Of a stretch of 64,000 nucleotides of DNA, positions 18,294 through 26,960 are shown piece after piece (position 1 is the first letter of the stretch; each line of letters starts with the position of its first letter). Both the position numbers and the translations under genes were made by a program. Source of the stretch: Hallerella sp963656065 (lineage in GTDB: Bacteria > Fibrobacterota > Fibrobacteria > Fibrobacterales > Fibrobacteraceae); the NCBI GenBank assembly GCA_963656065.1, contig CAVKGV010000006.1, positions 62,001-126,000 on the forward strand, in the 5' to 3' direction. The notes beneath the pieces were generated by a model. The model did no database searches, was not told where the DNA came from, and was given only the letters and a program-made list of their open reading frames with translations.

Positions 18294-19619
18294 ATGCCGA
18301 CCCGCTACCTGATCGATACCTACGGCTGCCAGATGAACGAGTACGATTCCGCTCTTATCGCCTCGATGCTCGAAAAGAACGGCTGCGTTCCCACTGAAGA
18401 TCCCGAAGAAGCGGACCTGTTTTTCTTCAACACGTGCTCCGTTCGGGAAAAGGCGGAAGAGAGCGCCAAGGCCCGAATTTCCAAGATGAAATTTTTCAAG
18501 AAACATCGTCCGTGGATCAAGTTCATCGTAACGGGCTGCATGGCGGAGCACCTGGGAACGCGCCTTATTGAGCAGGTCGATTGTGTCGATTACGTAATAG
18601 GCCCGGACCAATACAGCAAAATTCCCGATCTGCTCTTTCCCCACCCTCTTGCCATAAACAAGCGGAATCTCTCGAAGCGGGTCGTCACAGGTTTTGAAAA
18701 TTCAGAGAACTATCTAGGCGAGTATGCGAAACTTTCGCACCCGTTTTCCGCATACGTCACGATCCAGCGCGGATGTAATTTCCGGTGCAGCTACTGCATC
18801 GTTCCCTATGTCCGCGGAAGGGAAAAGTACCGCGACGCAAGCGATGTCGTCCGGGAAGTCGAAGCGGCAAGCGAACGTGGAGTCTCCGAAATTTGCCTGC
18901 TCGGCCAAACGGTCAACGCCTACCGGGAAAAGGATCTGGACTTTGCCGACCTGCTGATCAGGATTTCGGAAGTGCAAGGAATTCGCCGGATCCGCTTTAT
19001 GAGTCCGCACCCGAAGTTCTACACGGAAAAGCTTGTCGAAGTTCTGCAAGACACGCCCAAGATCTGCCCTCATGCGCACATCCCGCTCCAAAGCGGAAGC
19101 GACCCGATTCTGAAAAAAATGCGGCGGCGCTATACGGTCGATGAATTTATGCGGATTCTCGAAAAATTCCGTGGCAAAAATCCGTTCTACGGGCTAACGA
19201 CGGACATCATCGCGGGATTCGTCGGGGAAACCGACGAGGATTTCGAAGCGACCCTTTCCGCAGTCAGGGAAGCCCAATTCGACTCCGCGTTCATGTTCAT
19301 CTACAGCCCGCGCGAAGGCACCGAAAGCGCCAAGGAAACCGAGACACTCACCGAAAGCCAAAAGCAGAAACGACTTGAAAAGCTGGTCGAGCTGCAAAAC
19401 GCCATCACGCTCGAACGCAACCGGCAGATGATCGGTCGCACCGAGGAAATTTTAATCGAAGGTCCCTCATCAAAGGATCCGAGCGAATGGGTCGGCAAAA
19501 CCGGTAGTTTCAAGAAAGTCATTATCAAATCCCAGACGGCAAAACCGGGCGATTACGTCACATGCCACATCGACGATGTCCGCGGATGGACTCTTCGCGG
19601 AACACCCGTCGAAAAATAA
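18294..19619 (+). CDS. miaB: tRNA-2-methylthio-N6-dimethylallyladenosine synthase MiaB
   Basis: 441-residue radical-SAM methylthiotransferase that adds a methylthio group to A37 of tRNAs reading UNN codons. The first Fe-S cluster ligands are in TYGCQMNEYDS (Cys12), FNTCSVREKAE and VTGCMAE; the radical-SAM cluster is CNFRCSYCIVPYVRGRE. The C-terminus has a TRAM domain (from about residue 375). Length and all motifs fit MiaB rather than RimO or MtaB. Transcribed with the HAD gene and the SPOR gene downstream (9-bp gap). Confidence 0.94.
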   Translation: MPTRYLIDTYGCQMNEYDSALIASMLEKNGCVPTEDPEEADLFFFNTCSVREKAEESAKARISKMKFFKKHRPWIKFIVTGCMAEHLGTRLIEQVDCVDYVIGPDQYSKIPDLLFPHPLAINKRNLSKRVVTGFENSENYLGEYAKLSHPFSAYVTIQRGCNFRCSYCIVPYVRGREKYRDASDVVREVEAASERGVSEICLLGQTVNAYREKDLDFADLLIRISEVQGIRRIRFMSPHPKFYTEKLVEVLQDTPKICPHAHIPLQSGSDPILKKMRRRYTVDEFMRILEKFRGKNPFYGLTTDIIAGFVGETDEDFEATLSAVREAQFDSAFMFIYSPREGTESAKETETLTESQKQKRLEKLVELQNAITLERNRQMIGRTEEILIEGPSSKDPSEWVGKTGSFKKVIIKSQTAKPGDYVTCHIDDVRGWTLRGTPVEK

Positions 19620-19628
19620 GGAGAAGCG

Positions 19629-20519
19629 ATGCGTTTTTATTCCGTGCTATTGGTTGCGCTAGCGTTTTCCATCGAAAGCGTCCTAGCCGTTACCGTTGAA
19701 GACGCCCAAAAAGCATACGTATCCGGGGACTGGATTCACGCCGCCGAAGCCTTTGACGCAGCCTGTCCCGCACTCGATGCCAAAGAACGCTCCGAATGCG
19801 CCCTGTGGGGAGTGCTCGCCCGTTCCCAGGCAGGAAACGCCAAGGACTTTTCCCTTGCAAGGAAAAAGCTCGACAGCCTGATAATTGCCACGCCGGATTC
19901 GCTTCCCGTCTTTGCGGACCTCTACATGACACGCGCCCAGTTCGAACTTTATCTCAAGCGTCCGGATCTCTCTTTCCGCAGCCTCAAGACAGCTTTCGCC
20001 AAAGCGGAACCGCGACAGCTCTCCGTTATTTTCCAAGTATGCCAGAGCCTTTACAAAGCAAATCCGACAGATTCCGTCCAGAGCCTGTGCCAGTCAATTG
20101 AACGGGGAAAGTCAGAAGCAGCCAAAGAAAGCACCGCCACTGCCGGTTCAAGTTCATCTAGCGGAAACGCTTCGAGTTCGTCGGCAGCTCTTCCGCAAGT
20201 CGAATCTTCAAGCTCTTCCGGCTTTGAACCCGCCCAAGAAAGTTCCAACCAGTCCAGCCAAGAGACGGCGCCCGCCAAAAACTGGTCGTTGCAAGTCGGC
20301 GCCTTCAGCATTTCCAGCAATGCGGAAATGCTCACCGGCACACTCCAGGCAAAGAAAATCGCCGCCAGGATTCTCGAATCCAAGACCGAGGAACGCACTC
20401 TCTACCTGGTTCACGTCGGGGAATTCGAAACCCGCGAGCAGGCTATTGAATACGGGAAAAACTTCCTGGAACCGCTCAATTTGGAATTCCAGCCCATAAA
20501 AAAGCAGGAATCTTTTTAA
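19629..20519 (+). CDS. Exported SPOR-domain protein with Ser-rich linker
   Basis: 296 residues: a signal peptide (to about residue 20), an alpha-helical TPR-like region (about 25-155, AWRA-type helices with WIHAAEAFDAACPAL), a Ser/Ala/Gln/Glu linker (about 165-215, many SSSS runs) and a C-terminal SPOR domain (about 220-296, WSLQVGAFSISSNAEM then YLVHVGEF). SPOR domains bind denuded peptidoglycan at division sites. Start ATG 19629 has a strong AAGGAG ribosome site. It follows miaB by 9 bp. Confidence 0.85.
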   Translation: MRFYSVLLVALAFSIESVLAVTVEDAQKAYVSGDWIHAAEAFDAACPALDAKERSECALWGVLARSQAGNAKDFSLARKKLDSLIIATPDSLPVFADLYMTRAQFELYLKRPDLSFRSLKTAFAKAEPRQLSVIFQVCQSLYKANPTDSVQSLCQSIERGKSEAAKESTATAGSSSSSGNASSSSAALPQVESSSSSGFEPAQESSNQSSQETAPAKNWSLQVGAFSISSNAEMLTGTLQAKKIAARILESKTEERTLYLVHVGEFETREQAIEYGKNFLEPLNLEFQPIKKQESF

Positions 20520-20567
20520 AACCCGACTCAAAATCCAAAAACAGTTCTATATTTGGAACACGCCCCT

Positions 20568-20651
20568 GCCGGGGTGGTGAAATTGGTAGACGCGCTGGAC
20601 TCAAAATCCAGTAGAGGCAACTCTGTGAGGGTTCGATTCCCTCCCCCGGCA
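20568..20651 (+). tRNA. tRNA-Leu (CAA anticodon)
   Basis: An 84-nt class II tRNA. Acceptor stem GCCGGGG pairs with CCCCGGC, discriminator A at 20651, anticodon stem CTGGA/TCCAG around loop CTCAAAA (anticodon CAA, reads UUG), then a variable arm and T arm GAGGG-TTCGATT-CCCTC. The long variable arm is normal for tRNA-Leu. The CCA end is not encoded. The gene lies about 50 bp after the SPOR gene and 21 bp before the next ORF. Confidence 0.95.
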
Positions 20652-20672
20652 CTATTGAATTGCCGAGGATCC

Positions 20673-21446
20673 ATGAAAATAGCTTTCAAAATTCTTTGCG
20701 CTTGTCTATTTGCCACAACGGTTTCGTTTGCGCAAGATGATTTTGAAACATACGATTCCGAAAGCCAAAACTCTTCTTACTACGCTCCGGCAGAAGATAC
20801 CGACGGCGCCAACTACTATAGCGCAGACGATCCTGACGCTCCTGAAGCGACAACCGATGTCGGAAACGTAAACGCATCTTCCGATGAATGGGTTGGATTC
20901 GACTATGAATCCGTGGGGCTTACCCAATGGGAATTTCAGCAGGCAAAAGAAAGCGGAATGAGCCGCGACAAGCTTACCCAGCTGACCGAACTGGGAGTCC
21001 GCCCGTCGGAATATCTCCAGGAACCTTGGAAACGTCTCGGAGTAACCGAAGAAAGCTGGCTCGGTGAACGGGCAAACGGTCTCGAAGATTCCGATATCGA
21101 CCGCACCTACCGGAACCGCTCCGGTGAACAGAATTACGCTTACATTTCCCTGGCGATTCCCTCGTTTTACCAGTGGAAGCATGACGAATCGGTCAAGGCA
21201 ATCTGGATGGACGCACTCTGGGTTGCCGGCGTTGCCGGTCTGACTTATTTTGCAATCAATAGCGATGACTACGACAATACATGGGTTTATTGGCTGATCC
21301 CCGTTCTCGGAGCGCACGTCTGGTCCTTTGCCGACGCATTCTTCGGGACGCAGTGGAACAACAATCCCGATGCGAACCGGTTCAGCCTGGGTGTCGGACC
21401 GAACCTAGACCACGGAGTCGCCGGAATTCTGCAAATACGCTTCTAG
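20673..21446 (+). CDS. Exported protein of unknown function, membrane-spanning C-terminal half
   Basis: 257 residues from ATG 20673, which opens with a signal peptide (MKIAFKILCACLFATTVSFA) right after tRNA-Leu. An acidic, Tyr/Asp/Ser-rich stretch follows (about 22-75), then a region with repeated helical hallmarks (LTQWEFQQAKESGMSRDKLTQLTELGVRP), and hydrophobic segments near 190-210 and 215-235. The final stretch ends in FGxxQxxF-like LGVGPNLDHGVAGILQIRF, reminiscent of an outer-membrane strand ending in Phe. I recognise no family. It may be co-transcribed with panD, 5 bp downstream. Confidence 0.75.
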   Translation: MKIAFKILCACLFATTVSFAQDDFETYDSESQNSSYYAPAEDTDGANYYSADDPDAPEATTDVGNVNASSDEWVGFDYESVGLTQWEFQQAKESGMSRDKLTQLTELGVRPSEYLQEPWKRLGVTEESWLGERANGLEDSDIDRTYRNRSGEQNYAYISLAIPSFYQWKHDESVKAIWMDALWVAGVAGLTYFAINSDDYDNTWVYWLIPVLGAHVWSFADAFFGTQWNNNPDANRFSLGVGPNLDHGVAGILQIRF

Positions 21447-21451
21447 GCAAA

Positions 21452-21799
21452 ATGCAAATCGAACTTCTCAAATGTAAAATCCACCGCGCAACGGTTACCG
21501 ACGCGAACTTGAATTACGAAGGCTCCATTACACTGGATAAAACCTTGATGGATGCGGCAGGAATCATTCCCTTTGAAAAAGTCGGGATTCTCGATATCAA
21601 TAACGGGGCACGCTTTGACACTTACGTCATCGAAGGGGAGCGGGATTCGGGTACGATTTGCCTGAACGGAGCAGCCGCCCGAATGGTTCAAAAAGGCGAT
21701 CTCGTCATCATCGTCTCCTATGTCTCCCTCACTCCGGAAGAGGCAAAGCTCTGGAAACCAACGGTCGTCAAGGTCGATTCCCAGAACAGACCGCGATAA
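21452..21799 (+). CDS. panD: Aspartate 1-decarboxylase PanD
   Basis: 115-residue pyruvoyl enzyme that makes beta-alanine from aspartate for pantothenate and CoA. The self-processing site is Gly24-Ser25 (NYEGSI), where cleavage creates the pyruvoyl group. Also present are KCKIHRATVTDANLNY at the start and NGARFDTYVIEG and LNGAAARMVQKGD (substrate pocket). Length is standard. It starts 5 bp after the preceding gene stop. Confidence 0.95.
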   Translation: MQIELLKCKIHRATVTDANLNYEGSITLDKTLMDAAGIIPFEKVGILDINNGARFDTYVIEGERDSGTICLNGAAARMVQKGDLVIIVSYVSLTPEEAKLWKPTVVKVDSQNRPR

Positions 21800-21816
21800 A
21801 TCGCTATATTTGCAGC

Positions 21817-22215
21817 GTGACATTTTCTCTAGCCAGAAAACTTTTACCCTTGCTAAGCCTTGTGGGAATCTTGCTTTCCTGCAAGGAAGAAGAGCCGGTT
21901 ATCGAAGAATTCCGCGAAACCCCCGGAGACATTCAAGTGTTAAATTCCAGCGGAATCCCCGGAGCCGCGTCCAAAATGCGCGACTATCTGCGGTCCAAGG
22001 GATTTGACGTGCTCGAAATGAGCAACGAAAAACTTTGGAATTACGAAGAAACGATCATCGCCCTTCGCAATCCTCATTGGGCGGGCGCAGAAGCCCTAGC
22101 TAGAGCACTCCACACCGAAAACGTCATTCCGCTACAAAACAAGCGTGTCCTTTTTGACGCAACGGTCTATGTGGGCAAGGATTTTGAAAAAATAATACAG
22201 GCAGGTTCCAAATGA
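21817..22215 (+). CDS. LytR_C-domain lipoprotein
   Basis: 132 residues, chosen from a GTG at 21817 because translation from there gives a proper signal (FSLARKLLPLLSLVGILLSC) with the lipobox ILLSC. The mature part starts with acidic residues and then has the LytR C-terminal fold: GDIQVLNSSGIPGAASKMRDYL, then GFDVLEM and ENVIPLQNKRVLFDATVYVGKDF. This domain occurs alone or behind LCP transferases. It overlaps rsfS by 4 nt (ATGA), so the two are translationally coupled. Confidence 0.8.
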   Translation: MTFSLARKLLPLLSLVGILLSCKEEEPVIEEFRETPGDIQVLNSSGIPGAASKMRDYLRSKGFDVLEMSNEKLWNYEETIIALRNPHWAGAEALARALHTENVIPLQNKRVLFDATVYVGKDFEKIIQAGSK

Positions 22216-22784
22216 CAACAGCCAAGACAACCACAAAAAAGACAACCACAAAAAAGACCTCGACAAAGGTTTCCAAGAAGGTCGCGGTTTCCAAGACGTC
22301 AAAGGAATCGACAAAGGTCGCCAAAAAGGCCGCGGTTTCCAAGACGTCAAAGACGTCGGCAAAGAAATCCGCCAAGAACACTTCTTACACGGAAGCGGTC
22401 CGGATGGCAGCCACCACCCTTTTTGAACTTCGCGCACTTGATCTGGAACTTTTGGATCTCCAGGGAATTTCGGAAACCGCCGACTTTATGATTCTCGCTA
22501 CCTGCGAAAGCGAAGCCCAGATGCAAGCGATTCTCGATGCGCTTTCCAAGGATTTCAAGGCGAAAAAGATGCCGTATCGGACAGAATATAAGCCGGGCAT
22601 CAATATGCGCTGGGCCGTGTTTGACGCGGGTTTCGACCTGATAGTCCAACTTTTCGAGGAAAGCAAGCGCGAAGAACTGGCCTTTGAAAAGCTCTACGGT
22701 GATGCGAAGATTGCAAAGCTCGAAGAAAAAGACTTTATCCAGACCAAAGCGAAAAAGGTAAAGATTGAAAATGAACTCATTTGA
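22212..22784 (+). CDS. rsfS: Ribosomal silencing factor RsfS with Lys/Thr-rich N-terminal extension
   Basis: 190 residues. Residues about 1-57 form a highly basic, low-complexity Lys/Thr/Ser/Ala tail (repeating TTTKKT and VSKTSK units) with no parallel in standard RsfS, which is about 105-130 residues. The rest (about 60-165) is the iojap fold: AATTLFELRALDLELLDLQGIS, then ADFMILATCES and MPYRTEY, then GFDLIVQLFEE. RsfS binds ribosomal protein L14 and blocks subunit joining in stationary phase. Co-transcribed with LytR_C (4 nt overlap) and argS (14 nt overlap). Confidence 0.92.
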   Translation: MTTAKTTTKKTTTKKTSTKVSKKVAVSKTSKESTKVAKKAAVSKTSKTSAKKSAKNTSYTEAVRMAATTLFELRALDLELLDLQGISETADFMILATCESEAQMQAILDALSKDFKAKKMPYRTEYKPGINMRWAVFDAGFDLIVQLFEESKREELAFEKLYGDAKIAKLEEKDFIQTKAKKVKIENELI

Positions 22785-24483
22785 TGTCGAAATAGCTAAG
22801 TCCGTCGCCGAGACGGGCGCCTTTGAATACGAACAGGCGAAAAAACTGCTCACGATTCCGACAGATACGGAACATGGCAACTTTTCACTTCCATGCTTCG
22901 CTCTGGCCCGCACCCTGCACAAGGCACCGAAGCTTATCGCCGAAGAATTGGCCGTGAAGATCAAGCTTCCCAAGGGACTCTCCAAAGTCGAAGCCGTAGC
23001 AGGCTACCTGAACTTTTTCATCGACCGAAACTTCTTGGCAAAATCCATCCTGGAAGAAATTTCCGAAAAGGGCCTCGCTTACGGACACGCAAGCCCGAAC
23101 GGCAAGACGGTTTGCATCGACTACAGTTCCCCGAACATCGGAAAGGAACTCGCCTTCCACCACTTGCGTTCGACCATGATAGGCAACAGCCTTTCGCGCA
23201 TTTACAAGGCGAGCGGCTATAAAGTCGAACGGATCAACCATCTCGGCGACTGGGGGACGGCTTTCGGCAAGCTTATCGTCATGTATCTGCGGGAGAACCG
23301 CCCGACGGACGATGCGACTCTCGAAAACCTGACCGTCAAGGAACTGAATATCCTCTACGCGAGCTTTTCCAAGGCGGCGGAAGCAGAGCCATCTCTCGAA
23401 GACGAAGCGCGCAAGGCGTTTGCGGAACTCGAACGTGGCAATGCCTTGTATCACAAGCTATGGCTCGCATTCCGGGCCGCGACGCTCAAGGAACTGATGC
23501 GCATCTACAAGATGATGGGCGTCGATTTCGATCATTATACCGGCGAATCGTTCTACGAAGACAAGATGCCCGCGGTTATCGAGGAACTCGAAGCGAAGGG
23601 ACTTTTAGAACGCAGCGAAGAACGCGACGTGGTAAAGCTCGACGAATACAAGCTGAACCCGTGCCTTATCCGCAAAAGCGATGGCAGTACGCTCTACGCG
23701 ACCCGCGATCTCGCCGCGGCGATTTACCGCAAGAAAGAATACAATTTCGACAAGTGCCTTTATGTCGTGGACTTGGGACAGGCTCTCCATTTTAAACAGG
23801 TCAAGCTCGTCCTCAAAAAGATGGGACGGGAATGGTACGATACGCTCATCCACATCCCGTTCGGCGTAATCCTGAACCTCATCGACGGCAAATGGGAAAA
23901 AGGGAAAACGCGCACCGGCAAGGCGAAGCTTCTCCGCGATGTCATCGAAGCCGCCCAGAAAAAAATTCTTGAATTTATCGACCAGAAAAATCCGGGTCTA
24001 GAGAACAAGGAACTGATCGCCCAGCAAATCGGCATCAGCGCGCTCACGTTCAACGATCTCAAGAATCACCGTTTGATGGATGTCAAGTTTGACTGGGATT
24101 CCGCCCTGAGCTTTGAAGGGGCAACGGGACCTTACGTGCAAAACGCCCATGTCCGGCTCTGCAGCATCATGCGCAAAGCGGGCTACGAAGTGACGGCAAA
24201 GGATGTAGATTACAGGCAGCTCGAAGACGATAACGCTTACGAACTCATCAAGGTTCTCGCCCAAAAGGCGGAGCGGATCCGCCAGTCGGTCGAATCGGAC
24301 GAGCCCTGCATTCTCGCCCAATACGCTCTTGACATTGCAGGAGCCGCCCACAAGTTCATCCACGAAGACCGCGTCTTGGGAAGCCCTGAAGAAAAATCCC
24401 GACTTTTCCTCGTCAAATGCTCGCAGATTGTCCTCGAAGACGTGTTGGACCTGCTCGGACTTTTCCCCGTCCGCACGATGTAA
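22771..24483 (+). CDS. argS: Arginyl-tRNA synthetase
   Basis: 570-residue class I aminoacyl-tRNA synthetase. The HIGH-equivalent is within YSSPNIGKELAFHHLRST (near 115-130), and the ATP/KMSKS-type loop is in KGKTRTGKAKLL (about 380). N-terminal Add-1 domain residues about 1-90 and C-terminal DALR anticodon-binding domain (from about 455) are both present; the protein ends LGLFPVRTM. Start ATG 22771 is inside rsfS; the in-frame TTG 6 bp upstream is unlikely. Confidence 0.93.
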   Translation: MNSFDVEIAKSVAETGAFEYEQAKKLLTIPTDTEHGNFSLPCFALARTLHKAPKLIAEELAVKIKLPKGLSKVEAVAGYLNFFIDRNFLAKSILEEISEKGLAYGHASPNGKTVCIDYSSPNIGKELAFHHLRSTMIGNSLSRIYKASGYKVERINHLGDWGTAFGKLIVMYLRENRPTDDATLENLTVKELNILYASFSKAAEAEPSLEDEARKAFAELERGNALYHKLWLAFRAATLKELMRIYKMMGVDFDHYTGESFYEDKMPAVIEELEAKGLLERSEERDVVKLDEYKLNPCLIRKSDGSTLYATRDLAAAIYRKKEYNFDKCLYVVDLGQALHFKQVKLVLKKMGREWYDTLIHIPFGVILNLIDGKWEKGKTRTGKAKLLRDVIEAAQKKILEFIDQKNPGLENKELIAQQIGISALTFNDLKNHRLMDVKFDWDSALSFEGATGPYVQNAHVRLCSIMRKAGYEVTAKDVDYRQLEDDNAYELIKVLAQKAERIRQSVESDEPCILAQYALDIAGAAHKFIHEDRVLGSPEEKSRLFLVKCSQIVLEDVLDLLGLFPVRTM

Positions 24484-24484
24484 C

Positions 24485-25528
24485 ATGCACCCGCTGGTTC
24501 AAAAATCGATTGACAAAAAACGTCTCTCTCCCGATGAAGCCGTGGAGATTTTGGAAGAAGCGGATTGGACAGAAGTTGTCAAAGCAGCAAATGACGTACG
24601 GAACCGGAAACTTCCGGGGAAACGCGTCGGCTACACGGTGTATCGGATTATCAATTATACGAACGTCTGTTCCATCGGATGCAACTTTTGCGCCTTTTCC
24701 CGAAAAAACGAAGAGCGCGGAGCCTATACGCTTTCCCAAGAAAAAATCCGAGAGAAGGCGCTTGAAGCCAAACGTCTCGGTGCGGACCAGATTTTTCTGC
24801 AAGGCGGCGTAAATGAAACCCTTCCGATTTCCTATTACACGGATGTCTTGCAAATGCTCACCCGGGAACTCGGGATGAGCGTTCGCGGTTTTTCACCGGT
24901 AGAGCTTGTACACATCGCCAATGCGCACAAATTAACTCTTGTTGAACTGCTCGGCATCCTGAAGGATGCCGGTCTTTCCTCCGTTCCCGGAGCGGGTGCG
25001 GAAATCCTTTCCGACAGGATCCGGCAGGAACTCAGTCCCAAGAAGCTCCGTGCGAAAGAGTGGAAAGACACTCTCGCCGTCTGCCAAAAGAACGGCCTTC
25101 CCGGAAGCGCGAACATCGTCATCGGTTCCGTAGAAACGAGCGAAGATATCGTCCGGCACTTAGAACTTGTCCGTTCTCTGCAAGACGAAACGGGCGGAGT
25201 GAAGAGCTTTGTCGCCTGGACGTTCCAGCCGCAAACCGACCGTTTTCCGATTCGCCACGTTTCCCCGATGGAATATCTAAAGGTTCTCGGGCTTTCGCGC
25301 CTCTACCTCGACAACATCCGCCATATCGAAGTTTCCGTCCTCGGAATGGGAAAGCCTATCGGGGAACTCGGGCTTCACGCCGGAGCAGACGACATCAACA
25401 GCATCGTCCTCGAAGAGAACGTGTTGAAATCAAACGGAATCCGGAGCATCGCCGAAGCCGAAGAGTTTATCCGCCAAGCGGGATTCGAACCCTACCGCAG
25501 AGACCTGAACTTTTCCTGCGATGACTAG
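24485..25528 (+). CDS. mqnC: Dehypoxanthine futalosine cyclase MqnC (radical SAM)
   Basis: 347-residue radical-SAM enzyme with the cluster motif CSIGCNFCAFSR (residues about 62-73). The N-terminus SPDEAVEILEEADWTEVVKAANDVRNRKLPG and the motif GLHAGADDINSIVLEENV near the end are typical of the MqnC/MqnE/CofH group. In the futalosine route to menaquinone, MqnC cyclises dehypoxanthine futalosine. Absence of other cofactor F420 genes favours MqnC over CofH. The start is 1 bp after argS stop; the next gene follows by 6 bp. Confidence 0.88.
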   Translation: MHPLVQKSIDKKRLSPDEAVEILEEADWTEVVKAANDVRNRKLPGKRVGYTVYRIINYTNVCSIGCNFCAFSRKNEERGAYTLSQEKIREKALEAKRLGADQIFLQGGVNETLPISYYTDVLQMLTRELGMSVRGFSPVELVHIANAHKLTLVELLGILKDAGLSSVPGAGAEILSDRIRQELSPKKLRAKEWKDTLAVCQKNGLPGSANIVIGSVETSEDIVRHLELVRSLQDETGGVKSFVAWTFQPQTDRFPIRHVSPMEYLKVLGLSRLYLDNIRHIEVSVLGMGKPIGELGLHAGADDINSIVLEENVLKSNGIRSIAEAEEFIRQAGFEPYRRDLNFSCDD

Positions 25529-25534
25529 GTCCCG

Positions 25535-26461
25535 ATGCGTACACCGACCCTTTTCAAACGGCTGGTGATAAGCCAAATCGTTCAGGAATCGGAAAGCGAA
25601 CGCATCGCGGCCATCGGGGATTACGAACAGATTCGCGATTACAGTCTCGTTCTCGCAAGCCAGGGAATTTCCCATCACATCCGTCGCGACGACCGCGGTC
25701 CCTATCTCATCGCGGTCCGGTCAGACATCATCGATTCCGCAGAGGAACAGATCGCCCTGTATCGAAAGGAAAATCCTCCTCGAAGCGAAAATCCCCCGCT
25801 AGCACTCCATCTCGCCCTTTCTCCGTTGCTTGTCCTTCTCGTTCCGTCCGTTTTCACCATTCTCCAGTTTTCAAGCCACGGTAGCCGCTTCTACCATGCA
25901 GGAATTTCCGATGCGGAAAAAATCCTCGCCGGAGATTGGTGGCGTCCGATAACCGCATTGACGCTCCACGGCGATGCGCACCACTTGGTGTCAAATCTCG
26001 TTTCGGGCTACATCGTCTTGAACCTGCTCGCCTTTCGGATGCCGCTATCCCGAATCGCGTTTCCATTGGCCGTTGCGTCGTCCGTTGCCAATTTTCTTGT
26101 CGCCTGTTCGGTCCGCACAGATTTCCGCTCGCTCGGTTTTTCAACTTTTGTCTTTTGCGCACTAGGAACTCTCGCCACCGTCGAATTTCGCCTGATGCCA
26201 AAAGAATCCCACGGTATTCTGCGGAGATTTGCCCCTCTCTGCGCCGCGATTCTTCTCGCCGTCTTTCTCGGAATCGGTGAACATTCGGATATCCTCGCGC
26301 ATTTCTATGGACTTGTGCTAGGCGTTGCCACGGGATTTCTCCCCAGGAAAAAGGTTCTTCTCTGGGGCTCACCCGTAGGCGTTCGGGATTTGCTTTCCTG
26401 GATTTTCTTCTTCGCATTTTTCCTTCTCGCCTGGTGGCGCGCAATTTTGCTATCTTTATAG
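25535..26461 (+). CDS. Rhomboid-family intramembrane serine protease
   Basis: 308 residues. An N-terminal cytosolic part (about 1-90) precedes about six helices (95-111, 155-170, 175-192, 200-218, 235-247, 255-270). The family signatures are WWRPITALTLHGDAHHLVSN (residues about 135-154; last Asn is the oxyanion Asn) and GFST with Ser203 as the likely nucleophile. His256 in LAHFYGLVLG is the paired base. The usual GxSG is here GFST, so the small residue after Ser is replaced. Substrate unknown. Confidence 0.82.
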   Translation: MRTPTLFKRLVISQIVQESESERIAAIGDYEQIRDYSLVLASQGISHHIRRDDRGPYLIAVRSDIIDSAEEQIALYRKENPPRSENPPLALHLALSPLLVLLVPSVFTILQFSSHGSRFYHAGISDAEKILAGDWWRPITALTLHGDAHHLVSNLVSGYIVLNLLAFRMPLSRIAFPLAVASSVANFLVACSVRTDFRSLGFSTFVFCALGTLATVEFRLMPKESHGILRRFAPLCAAILLAVFLGIGEHSDILAHFYGLVLGVATGFLPRKKVLLWGSPVGVRDLLSWIFFFAFFLLAWWRAILLSL

Positions 26462-26463
26462 AA

Positions 26464-26949
26464 ATGGGAAACCTTTTTCAGACATCGGGATTTCAAATCC
26501 AGGAACGTGAAGCGGACAATCTCCTTCGCGTCTTTCCCCTGCAGATTTCCGTCGGAGAATCCCCGACCATTTTCTTCCGGATCGACAGCGAGTTGCAAAT
26601 CGGAGCGTCTGTTTCCTACCGGCTTGTGTCCGGATTCCAAATCGTCCAATGGAAATGCATCATATCCATGGTCAAAGGCTCCTCATGGCGGGCCGAATTA
26701 AAGCAGGGACCTTTCACCGCGTTCTCCGCGACCCACGAACAGACCGCTTCGGGAAATTTTCTGGAATATACGGACGAGATTCAATTTAACGGGGAATCGC
26801 CCGAACTGGCAAACGTTTTGGAATGCGCAAAAATCCAATATGCGTTCCCTTCTCGTCAAGCGCTGCTCCAGGCAAAAAACACCTTTGAATCCCGCCGGAA
26901 AACGGAATCTTTCCGGGCGTTTTCGTCAGAAAATCTTTCCGCCGGCTAG
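26464..26949 (+). CDS. SRPBCC-fold ligand-binding protein (hypothetical)
   Basis: 161 residues from ATG 26464, 2 nt after the rhomboid stop. The arrangement of strands fits the START/SRPBCC fold: VFPLQISVGES early, an SYRLVSGFQIVQWKCIISM core, then LKQGPFTAFSATHEQ with the GPF-aromatic hallmark of SRPBCC proteins and ASGNFLEYTDEIQFNG. The C-terminal helix (about 125-155) would close the ligand pocket. No enzymatic residues are visible. It is probably cytoplasmic and co-transcribed with mqnC and the UbiD gene; its own role is unknown. Confidence 0.62.
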   Translation: MGNLFQTSGFQIQEREADNLLRVFPLQISVGESPTIFFRIDSELQIGASVSYRLVSGFQIVQWKCIISMVKGSSWRAELKQGPFTAFSATHEQTASGNFLEYTDEIQFNGESPELANVLECAKIQYAFPSRQALLQAKNTFESRRKTESFRAFSSENLSAG

Positions 26950-26960
26950 CGCAAAATTTC

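Noticed and set aside
24485..25528. CofH (F420 synthesis) as the identity of the radical-SAM gene
   Set aside because: The motif set also fits CofH, but the UbiD-type decarboxylase nearby and absence of F420 genes favour MqnC.
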